In this document: piece by piece, positions 17,830-25,300 of the stretch
Position numbering within the stretch: the stretch's first letter is position 1
Layout of the letters: each line of letters opens with the position of its first letter
Source: Bacteroidaceae bacterium
GTDB taxonomy: Bacteria > Bacteroidota > Bacteroidia > Bacteroidales > Bacteroidaceae
Assembly (NCBI GenBank): GCA_017619335.1
Contig: JAFZSP010000036.1
Span: 34,350 to 98,349, forward strand
Length of the DNA stretch: 64,000 nucleotides
Direction: 5' to 3'
The notes under the pieces: generated by a model
What the model saw: the letters and a program-made list of their open reading frames with translations, nothing else
What the model was told of the DNA's origin: nothing
The model's database searches: none
Program-made: the position numbers and the translations under genes

Positions 17830-18498
17830 ATGACGAAACTTGAAAAGCTATACAGCATTATTGAGAACTCTCGCGATTTAGGAGTTCGACTCAACAAAGA
17901 TGTCCTCCAACAAGTGGAGGAACTGGAGGAGGAAATCATCAAGAAAGAGATTCTTCCTGCTCTTAGTAGTGATATTGCCCCAAGGCTGAACCCAATTCAG
18001 CGCGACTTGGTGCTGGTGGTGGAGTATCATCCTGGCGAACCTATTAGCGTAGCCCTGAGCCGTAAGACGAAGATTAGCGAGATGACTGGTGCTAAAGTGC
18101 TTACACCTCGTAGCAGCACGCCAGTAAAGAGCGAGGAAGAGCCAGAGGAAGTGAAACCTCATGAGCCTACAAAGCATATTGAGAACGTGACAAAGGGCAT
18201 GAAAGTGACGTTCCCTGATGGTACCGTCATCTGGCATCGCCAAGCAATCGACACCTTCATCGATGCTCTCAGAAAAATCGGCTTGGAACGTATCCCTGCT
18301 TTAGATATTAAGCACGGCGGTTACAACCTCGTCACCAAAGACAAACGTCCCACCGTTCCCGGCCGCATCTGGCAGCATGAGTGCGATGGTTGGTACATCT
18401 ACTCGAACATCAGCAATGGAACAAAAGCCGAAGACCTCAAGCGTATCTCCGACCACTATCATCTAGGGCTGAAGATAGAAGAAGGCAAGCCTGAATAG
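17830..18498 (+). CDS. Unknown island protein with a conserved-looking C-terminal domain
   Basis: A 222-residue protein without a recognised family. An N-terminal helical region (1-50; MTKLEKLYSIIENSRDLGVR) is followed by DIAPRLNPIQRDLVLVVEY, a charged linker (95-115), and a compact alpha/beta domain (about 118-220) with VTFPDGTVIWHRQAIDTFID and GWYIYSNISNGTKAEDLKRI. Base composition returns to near the genome norm here, unlike the two preceding genes. It ends 10 bp before the ART-like gene and probably shares its transcript. A DNA- or nucleotide-binding role in the restriction locus is a guess. Confidence 0.7.
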   Translation: MTKLEKLYSIIENSRDLGVRLNKDVLQQVEELEEEIIKKEILPALSSDIAPRLNPIQRDLVLVVEYHPGEPISVALSRKTKISEMTGAKVLTPRSSTPVKSEEEPEEVKPHEPTKHIENVTKGMKVTFPDGTVIWHRQAIDTFIDALRKIGLERIPALDIKHGGYNLVTKDKRPTVPGRIWQHECDGWYIYSNISNGTKAEDLKRISDHYHLGLKIEEGKPE

Positions 18499-18508
18499 AA
18501 ATATATTT

Positions 18509-19375
18509 ATGGAGCGTGATATGAAGATTGTCAAAGTCGGCGATTGGGTGAAAATCGTCAAAGAGAGTAAGGCCATAGGGTTGCTTGGAGCCACATTGAA
18601 AGTGATTCTGGTAGATGAAAACTCTGTAGAAGTCGCTGTCGCAGATAATAAGATACGATTCAAATATGATGAAGTTATGCCGATAACATTTAAGGAGAGA
18701 TGGGGTATAGACAAGTTGCCTACGCTCTATCATGGAACCGACCTCAGATTCGTTACTCTCCCAGAGGAGGTTAGAAAAGGATATAGTGATGTTTGTCACA
18801 TGTTTATAAAAGGCTTGACCTGCTTATATCAGCCGTTTCTTCATCTACAAGGCAAAGACCGGATTGAACTATTAAGTGAAGAGCAAAAGAAACAGAACCC
18901 AAAACTGGCAGATAATATACGAGAAGCAATGAATAATCTTATTATGATGAACATCAGCGAGGAATGGGAATATGGAGACTTTTATTTGACATCAAACAAA
19001 GATTCTGCTTGTGAATATGCGCACAAGGCTTTTGCAGGAGGAGAGTTGGGATTTACTACTTACTTTCTAATCAAAGGAGCGGAGCTACTTGGAGTGGATT
19101 TCTCAAATGACGAAAAACTCAAAGAATATATTTCTGCCATTAAAACTCTGGCTGAAGGAGAACCAATGCCAGCCATTTTTAGCTTCGATGATTTGTCACC
19201 AGAATACCTTCAGCCTGCTTTTGGAGGTAGTCTGCAAAGCTATATTCAAAACGGAAGAATCGGAGTGAATGAATTCCGTTATAAACAACCAATAACACTT
19301 AATCCCAGCAAAGCTGAATTGTTAGATAAAGATCTTTCAAAGGCTTTGCAGAAAATTGAAGAAAACGATCAATAA
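18509..19375 (+). CDS. ADP-ribosyltransferase-like protein with N-terminal SH3/KOW-like domain
   Basis: A 288-residue protein. Residues 8-60 (KVGDWVKIVKESKAIGLLGA) look like a small beta-barrel. From residue 73, LYHGTD (Y74 H75 G76 T77) and then YGDFYLTSNKDSACEYA (155-171) reproduce the H-G-T and FYLT-x5-A signature of DUF3990/ART-fold proteins. A late acidic residue needed for transfer is not certain. Such proteins modify cell or phage targets using NAD+. It follows the unknown 222-residue gene by 10 bp and is followed 4 bp later by a hydrophobic 21-codon ORF. An effector role in the defence island is likely but unproved. Confidence 0.65.
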   Translation: MERDMKIVKVGDWVKIVKESKAIGLLGATLKVILVDENSVEVAVADNKIRFKYDEVMPITFKERWGIDKLPTLYHGTDLRFVTLPEEVRKGYSDVCHMFIKGLTCLYQPFLHLQGKDRIELLSEEQKKQNPKLADNIREAMNNLIMMNISEEWEYGDFYLTSNKDSACEYAHKAFAGGELGFTTYFLIKGAELLGVDFSNDEKLKEYISAIKTLAEGEPMPAIFSFDDLSPEYLQPAFGGSLQSYIQNGRIGVNEFRYKQPITLNPSKAELLDKDLSKALQKIEENDQ

Positions 19376-19379
19376 AACT

Positions 19380-19445
19380 ATGGAACTACTTCTTATCATT
19401 GGAATCATCGGCCTCATCTTTAGTGGAAAGATCTTCAAGATGTAG
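19380..19445 (+). CDS. 21-residue hydrophobic micro-peptide
   Basis: ATG at 19380 opens MELLLIIGIIGLIFSGKIFK and ends with one more Met before TAG. One membrane-spanning helix followed by basic residues resembles small membrane peptides or type I toxins. It starts 4 bp after the ART-like stop, close enough for coupling. No database family is claimed; it is too short to exclude chance. Confidence 0.45.
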   Translation: MELLLIIGIIGLIFSGKIFKM

Positions 19446-19457
19446 GTTCGGAAACCT

Positions 19458-19784
19458 TTAAGCAGGTGTTTCTTCTGCAACAGAAAGTGCCTCCTCCTCG
19501 TAGAGAGGGTAATACTGATGGCCTGTCACCTTAATGATGTCTGCGCCCAGGGCTACTGAGATTTTGCAGAGGGTGGCCAGCGTGAGGTTGTGTGTGCCAG
19601 AGAGCCAGCGGCTGACTTCTGTTTCTGTCTTTCCCATCATACGTGCAAAGTCCTTCTGTGTCAGTCCCTTCTTTTCGAGAATATCATAAATGCGGTTGGC
19701 GATGGCCACAGAAAGTTCCATCTGCATCTTCATCTCGGGAGAGATAGTGGCTCGGATCTCATCCATGATTCTATTTGTCTTCAT
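19458..19784 (-). CDS. XRE-family helix-turn-helix antitoxin (HigA-like)
   Basis: A 108-residue protein. The HTH occupies about 42-75 (KKGLTQKDFARMMGKTETEV then SRWLSGTHNLTL), the pattern of Xre/HigA antitoxins. The N-terminal 40 residues are helical. It lies 15 bp downstream of a 159-residue protein on the same strand, the toxin-first order typical of HigBA-type modules, and would neutralise the toxin and repress the shared promoter at 20299-20329. The gene runs against the restriction cassette, suggesting a separate addiction module at the island edge. Confidence 0.8.
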   Translation of the reverse strand: MKTNRIMDEIRATISPEMKMQMELSVAIANRIYDILEKKGLTQKDFARMMGKTETEVSRWLSGTHNLTLATLCKISVALGADIIKVTGHQYYPLYEEEALSVAEETPA

Positions 19785-19799
19785 AAGGTCCTCCTTTCT

Positions 19800-20279
19800 T
19801 TAGTCATCAATGGTGAAAGTGAGTTCTCCCAACAATTGGGTACCAGTCACCACGATTACCTTTGAATGTTCTCTTTGCTTGATTTGAATGTCGATTTTCT
19901 GCAATGTCTTTACACATTTATGCAGCTGTTCATCTTCTTGATACGTTGATGTAGTTTTGAGTCCGCCGTTGCCCAAGATTAGTATTTTTGATTGAATATT
20001 GAGAAGATAAAGGCGGAGTGAGGTGGTTTCCAGATGTGAAGGTAATGCCATAACACGGTCTCGCATGGTTCCTTCATAACGGAAATGGCGGTCTGCTGCG
20101 CCATCACGTTTAATGATGTCCAATCGATAGACCAACTGACGAATGTCGTTAGGATATAAGTCTTTATAGGTGAGTAAGAATTTCTCAAATTCTGAATAAT
20201 CTTCCCCATCAAAATGAGGAGAATAAAGACTGACCTTTTCACCGTCTTCAAGGAGCTCTAAGAATAGGTTTCGTTCCAT
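19800..20279 (-). CDS. Putative toxin of a HigBA-like toxin-antitoxin pair
   Basis: A 159-residue protein. The ATG at 20279 (MERNLFLELLEDGEKV) is chosen because the promoter lies just upstream; a longer frame from 20339 starts above the promoter and adds low-complexity residues. The central part FRYEGTMRDRVMALPSHLET followed by RLYLLNIQSKILILGNGG resembles the strand pattern of RelE/HigB-superfamily mRNA-cleaving toxins, and the position before an Xre antitoxin supports this. It is longer than classic HigB (about 90-120 residues), so it belongs to a divergent subgroup if correctly placed. Catalytic residues are not assigned. Confidence 0.6.
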   Translation of the reverse strand: MERNLFLELLEDGEKVSLYSPHFDGEDYSEFEKFLLTYKDLYPNDIRQLVYRLDIIKRDGAADRHFRYEGTMRDRVMALPSHLETTSLRLYLLNIQSKILILGNGGLKTTSTYQEDEQLHKCVKTLQKIDIQIKQREHSKVIVVTGTQLLGELTFTIDD

Positions 20280-20298
20280 GTATTTTGATTTTTTGCTG

Positions 20299-20329
20299 CA
20301 AAAATAAGCATAAATGTTTATTCTCGCAA
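20299..20329 (-). promoter_or_regulatory. Promoter of the toxin-antitoxin operon
   Basis: Minus-strand TTG at 20329-20327, a 20-bp spacer and TATTTTTG at 20306-20299. Transcription would begin about 10-15 bp before the toxin ATG. Confidence 0.65.
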
Positions 20330-20653
20330 GCTTTTTCACCTAAAATTTACTTTTATGTGTATTTTTTGCTGCTTTTCAGCTAAAACTACGATTCAAGGGA
20401 CTGTTTCTTGACAACAATGAAAGACCTCAATGCAGAGATACGTGCCGCAAGGGAAGAAAGACGTAAAGACAAGAGTCCGTATGATATATGCAGTGATTGA
20501 TTGATACGGGAGAATAGCATGAACAGTCAAGTAGTGTAGAGTGTAGTGTTTCTTGAAGAAAAAAAGTTTTTTTGATGAGAAATGGTGACGGCAAAGTCAA
20601 ATTCATCAGAGAAAAAATGCAGAGGCGCGTAATAATTTTGACGGGATTGCCCT
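20330..20653. other. Island right flank, no convincing gene
   Basis: About 320 bp. A 27-codon plus-strand ORF (20417-20500; MKDLNAEIRAAREERRKDK) may be a relic of a longer gene. The 22-bp repeat shared with 8734-8755 lies at 20532-20553. Nothing else was recognised. Confidence 0.4.
20532..20553. repeat. Right copy of the 22-bp direct repeat flanking the island
   Basis: Identical to 8734-8755 over all 22 bases and followed, as there, by an A/T-run-rich tract. Here the inverted partner arm is absent. Confidence 0.85.
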
Positions 20654-21220
20654 TCAGAAGAGGAGGATTCCGATGAGGGCGCAGGCCAGGAGGACGTGGA
20701 TGGGATTCATCTTATAGACGCGGCAGGCGATGATGGTGCCGATGAAGATGGCCACGCTGATGTAGAACTGCCAGGGGGATTCCGTGGGCGTGGAGAAGTT
20801 GTCGGGCGTCATCAGCAGGAGGCAGGCGGCGGCCAATAGTCCCACTACGGCAGGACGCAGACCCAGGAAGACGTGCTCCACAATGGGGTGGTGCTTATAT
20901 TGCATCAGGAACTTGGAAATAAGCAGCATGAGGATGAAGGAGGGCAACGTGACGGCGAAGGTGGCTGTCAGGCTGCCGAGGACGCCCATCCAGGGGGCAC
21001 CGCCGCCATTGACCATGGCGGTGTAACCCACGTAGGTGGCGGAATTGATGCCGATGGGGCCGGGCGTCATCTGTGAGACGGCGACGATATCTGTGAACTC
21101 GCCCATCGTCATCCAGTGGTGGGCGGTGACGACCTCGCCCTGTATCATGGACAGCATGGCGTAGCCGCCGCCGAAGCCAAAGAGGCCTATGAGGAAGAAA
21201 GTGAAAAAAAGCGCGAACAT
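20654..21220 (-). CDS. chrA: Chromate transporter, one half (ChrA family)
   Basis: A 188-residue inner-membrane protein of the chromate ion transporter family, mostly hydrophobic with about six segments. GLFGFGGGYAMLSMIQGEVV, AVSQMTPGPIGINSATYVGY and VVGLLAAACLLLM are family landmarks. Short ChrA proteins work as pairs of homologous halves; the other half lies at 21833-22363 on the same strand. The two are separated by an IVS-type gene and repeats rather than being adjacent. ATG start at 21220. Whether chromate or another anion is the substrate cannot be told. Confidence 0.88.
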   Translation of the reverse strand: MFALFFTFFLIGLFGFGGGYAMLSMIQGEVVTAHHWMTMGEFTDIVAVSQMTPGPIGINSATYVGYTAMVNGGGAPWMGVLGSLTATFAVTLPSFILMLLISKFLMQYKHHPIVEHVFLGLRPAVVGLLAAACLLLMTPDNFSTPTESPWQFYISVAIFIGTIIACRVYKMNPIHVLLACALIGILLF

Positions 21221-21223
21221 TTT

Positions 21224-21417
21224 TTAATTGATAATGTATAATTGATAATGTATAATTGAGATAAGAATAATTGATAATGTATAATTGAGATAAGAATAAT
21301 TGATAATGTATAATTGATAATGTATAATTGAGATAAGTATAATTGATAATGTATAATTGATAATGTATAATTGAGATAAGTATAATTGATAATGTATAAT
21401 CGAGATAAGTATAATTG
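21224..21417. repeat. AT-rich short tandem repeats between the chrA half and the IVS-type gene
   Basis: Irregular alternation of a 14-bp word TTGATAATGTATAA and a 15-bp word TTGAGATAAGAATAA (or AAGTATAA), over 190 bp. The reverse complement of the first word reappears at 21807-21838 on the other side of the IVS-type gene. Confidence 0.85.
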
Positions 21418-21421
21418 GAGG

Positions 21422-21778
21422 CTATTGATTATCTTTTGAGGTTTTTATGATGGCGGTTAACAGGCGACTAAGTTCGTCACAATCTGTCATCATAGACTCG
21501 AACATTTGTTGGGTAATATAGTCTGTTCTGAACAAGAGTTTCAGCCAATAAGTGGTTTCGCTGGCTTCTTTCAGGGCTATGCCAAGCTTGCTGATAAAAT
21601 CGGCTTTACTCTGCGCCTGCAAACCCTCATGGATATTTGCACCAATACTAGTTCCTGATTTATATAGTTGCATGGACATCATACACTCTTTCTTCTCCTT
21701 TCTGAGAAACCTGTAACAATTCACCGTTCTGACACCAAAGTCAAGACTCTTTTCTGCTAAAACATTATCATCTTTCAT
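21422..21778 (-). CDS. Four-helix bundle protein (23S rRNA intervening-sequence / S23 family)
   Basis: A 118-residue protein starting at MKDDNVLAEKSLDFGVR; an upstream TTG at 21787 is not preferred. The family signature is clear: SLDFGVRTVNCYRFL, QLYKSGTSIGANIHEGLQAQ, SKADFISKLGIALKEASET and YWLKLL. Proteins of this fold were first found in rRNA intervening sequences and include the Avd subunit of diversity-generating retroelements, but no reverse transcriptase is nearby. Its insertion between the two chrA halves, bracketed by inverted AT-rich repeats, suggests it moved in. Function in the cell is unknown. Confidence 0.9.
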   Translation of the reverse strand: MKDDNVLAEKSLDFGVRTVNCYRFLRKEKKECMMSMQLYKSGTSIGANIHEGLQAQSKADFISKLGIALKEASETTYWLKLLFRTDYITQQMFESMMTDCDELSRLLTAIIKTSKDNQ

Positions 21779-21806
21779 GCGACACAAAACGCCGGACCGG
21801 CGTGCT

Positions 21807-21838
21807 AATTATACATTATACATTATCAATTATCAATT
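21807..21838. repeat. AT-rich repeat on the other side of the IVS-type gene
   Basis: Two ATTATACATT-type and two ATTATCAATT-type words, the reverse complement of those at 21224-21417. It begins inside the last codons of the second chrA half. Confidence 0.8.
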
Positions 21839-22363
21839 AATGAACTTGCCGTAGAGGAACCCTACGAGTCCGGCGGCGACGATGATGAAGATGGGGGAGA
21901 CGCCGAGGGCCCAGATGAGGAAGGCGGAGAGGACGGGTATCCAAACGTTGGTCCAGGTGATGCGGGCGGTCTGCGCCATGCGGAAGGTGGGCACTGCGAT
22001 GAGTGCCACCACGCAGGGGCGGATACCCCGGAAGGCGCGTGCCACCCAGGGGTTGTCCTGGAACTGATGGAAGAAGAGTGCGATGGCGAGGATAATGAGG
22101 AAGGAGGGCAGTATGCAGCCAAGGGCTGCGGCGATGGCGCCGGGCGTCTTGCGAATCTTGTAGCCGATGAAGATGGAGATGTTCACGGCGAAGACGCCCG
22201 GGCAGCTCTGTGCCACAGCCATGAGGTCCAGCAGTTCCTCGCGGGCTATCCACTGCCGGCGATCCACCACCTCGGCCTCTATCAGCGGTATCATGGCGTA
22301 GCCGCCGCCGATGGTGAAGAGGCCAATGTGGAAGAAGGTCTGGAATAATTTACTATTTGACAA
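21833..22363 (-). CDS. chrA: Chromate transporter, other half (ChrA family), TTG start
   Basis: A 176-residue membrane protein homologous to the half at 20654-21220: FHIGLFTIGGGYAMIPLIEA, AVAQSCPGVFAVNISIFIGY, and PCVVALIAVPTF. No ATG precedes the conserved start; the best available is TTG at 22363. Its frame runs in phase with the stop of purL 15 bp upstream, so readthrough would fuse them. The 5' end consists of the AATTGTAAATTGT-type filler repeat, which may have replaced the original start. It would pair with the other half to make a working transporter. Confidence 0.85.
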   Translation of the reverse strand: MSNSKLFQTFFHIGLFTIGGGYAMIPLIEAEVVDRRQWIAREELLDLMAVAQSCPGVFAVNISIFIGYKIRKTPGAIAAALGCILPSFLIILAIALFFHQFQDNPWVARAFRGIRPCVVALIAVPTFRMAQTARITWTNVWIPVLSAFLIWALGVSPIFIIVAAGLVGFLYGKFIN

Positions 22364-22378
22364 TTTACAATTTACGAT

Positions 22379-25300
22379 TTACGATTGGACATTGTGTTCC
22401 TCGCACCAGCGGCGTGCATTCACGAATGCTTCTATCCAGGGTGTGACCTCATCCATGCGGTGGGCGGCGGGATAGTAGGCGCACTGCCAGGGGAAGATGG
22501 CTCGCTCCAGGTGGGGCATCATCGCCAAGTGACGGCCGTCGGCCGAACAGAGACCTGCGACGTTGTAGTCTGAGCCGTTGGGGTTGGCGGGATAGCCTTC
22601 ATAGGAGTACTTGGCTACCACGTTGTAGGCGCTCTCGGGCTGCGGAAGGTGGAACTTGCCTTCTCCGTGGGCCACCCAGATACCAAGTTTGCAGCCGGAG
22701 AGGGAGCCGAAGAGCACGCTGCGGTTCTCCGGGATGGTGAGGCCGAGATAGGCTGACTCGAACTTGTGGCTGTTGTTGTGGAGCATCTTCTCCTCGCCCG
22801 TGAGGCCGAGCAGATTCAGTTCCACCATGAGCTGGCAGCCGTTGCAGATGCCAAGGGAGAGGGTGTCTGGTCGGGCGTAGAAGCGGTCGAGTGCGGCCTT
22901 GGCCTTGGGGTTGTAGAGGAAGGCGCCGGCCCATCCCTTGGCGCTGCCGAGGACGTCGGAGTTGGAGAATCCGCCGCAGAAGACGATCATCTGAATGTCG
23001 TCTAAGGTCTCGCGGCCTGTGATGAGGTCGGTCATCATGACGTCTTTCACGTCAAAGCCGGCCAGGTAGAGGCAGTAGGCCATTTCACGCTCGCCGTTGG
23101 TGCCTTTCTCGCGGATAATGGCAGCGCGGGGGACGGTGGGCTTGGCGGCTGAACCGCCAAGCACTCCCGACGCGGAGGGAGCAGAGGAGGGCACTCCCGG
23201 TGCGGAGGGAGCAGAGGAGGGCACTCCCGGGGCGGGAGAGGCGGAGACGGGAGAGGCGGGAGTGGGGCGGTCGGGGGTGATGCCGTACTGGCTGAGGCGG
23301 CCAGAGAAGTGACGTGGGAGCAGAATGTCTATGGGTTGGTGCTTGTAGTTCTGGAAACGGGCGTCGGCACAGCCATTCATGCTCTGACGGCGATCCAGGA
23401 GGTAGGACGGGCGGTACCAGACGTCACGCAGGGCGTCGATATCCAGTGTCTCCTGGAAGTCGCCGCGACGGATGCGGAGGCTGCGCTCGCGCGCGGGCGT
23501 ACCTATATAGATATATCCCACGCCGGCCTCGTCCATCAGCTTCTTGAAAGCTTCCTCGTGCTTGTCGGCCACCTGAACCACCACGCCCGGGTTCTCGGCA
23601 AAGAGAATCTTCACGATGTCGTCGGTGGCGAAGTTGACGAGGTTGATTTTCAGACCGCCTTGTGTGCGGGCGAAACACATCTCCAAAAGCGTGGTAATCA
23701 GGCCGCCGGCACTGATGTCGTGCCCCGCCAGCAGCAGTCCCTGCTTCACGCAGTCCTGCACGGCGTTGAAGGCGTCACGGAAGTACTCGGGGTTGGTGCA
23801 GGTGGGCACGTCGGAACCGATGCGGCCGTGAACCTGTGCGTAGGCGCTGCCGCCCAGGCGCAACTCGTCAAAGGAGAAGTCGATGTGATAGAGCGCGCTC
23901 TTGGGCTCGTCTGCCAGCACGGGGCTGACGACTTTCCGGATGTCACTGACTTCACCGCCAGAGGAGACAATCACGGTGCCCGGGGCGATCACCTTGGAGC
24001 CATCGGGGTATTTCTGGGTCATTGAGAGGCTGTCCTTGCCCGTGGGAACGTTGATTTCCAAGGCACAGCAGAACTCGGAGAGGGCTTCCACAGCACGGTA
24101 GAGACGTGCGTCCTCGCCCTTCTGTGAGCGGCAGGGCCACATCCAGTTGGCGCTGAGGCTGACGCTGTCCAGCCCTTCTGTGAGCGGTGCCCAGACGATA
24201 TTCGTAAGGCTCTCAGCCACAGAAAGAACGCTGCCTGCGGCAGGGTCGGCAAGACCTGCCTGCGGGGCGTGTCCCAGGGCTGTGGCGATGCCTGCGCGAC
24301 CGCGATAGTCCAGTGCCACCACACCGCAGTCCGACAGCGGCAACTGCAGCTCGCCCTGACACTGCTGGCGTGCAATCTTGCCTGTGACGGAGCGGTCCAC
24401 CTTGTTGGTCAGCCAGTCCTTGCAGGCCACCGCTTCAAGCTGCAACACAGCTTGAAGGGAGGTGGAAAGTGAATTCATTCCCGTCGTTACGTCCTCGTAA
24501 CGACGCTCCACCGTCTCATCCACCATCACCGTCTTGGGCGAGTGGCCGAACATCTGGGAAACGTCCAGGTCAAAGGGACGGACGCCGTCGGCCTGCTCAA
24601 AGGCGAAGTGGGCGTCACCTGTGGTCTCACCGACCACATACAGCGGGGCGCGCTCGCGCTCGGCAATGGCACGCACGTGGTCCAGATGCTCTTCCTGAAT
24701 CAGCAGTCCCATGCGTTCCTGGCTCTCGTTGGCGATGATTTCCTTGCTGGAGAGCGTAGGGTCTCCGATGGGCAGACGGCTCATATCGATGAGGCCGCCG
24801 CACTCCTCCACCAGCTCGGAGAGGCAGTTGACGTGACCGGCCGAGCCGTGATCGTGAATGGAGACGACGGGATTCACATCCTCCTCACAGAGGGAACGGA
24901 TGAGGTTGTAGGCGCGTTTCTGCATCTCGGGGTTGGCGCGCTGCACGGCGTTGAGTTCAATGCCGCTGCTGTAACGGCCAGTATCTACGCTGGACACAGA
25001 GCCGCCGCCCAGGCCGATGCGATAGTTGTCACCGCCCACGACCACAATCTTATTGCCCTTCTGGGGCGTGCCTTTCAGGCAGTCGCGCTTGGTGCCGTAG
25101 CCCACGCCGCCGGCCAGCATGATGACTTTGTCATAACCATACTGTTCGCCGTTCTCGGCATGTTCAAAGGTGAGGACGCTGCCGCAGATGAGCGGCTGAC
25201 CGAACTTGTTGCCGAAGTCCGAGGCGCCGTTGGAGGCCTTGATGAGAATCTGCTCGGGTGTCTGGTAGAGCCACTGGCGCACGGGCAGGATCCGCTCCCA

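Noticed and set aside
21422..21778. Avd subunit of a diversity-generating retroelement
   Set aside because: No reverse transcriptase, template repeat or variable repeat is visible nearby; the gene fits the general IVS four-helix family.
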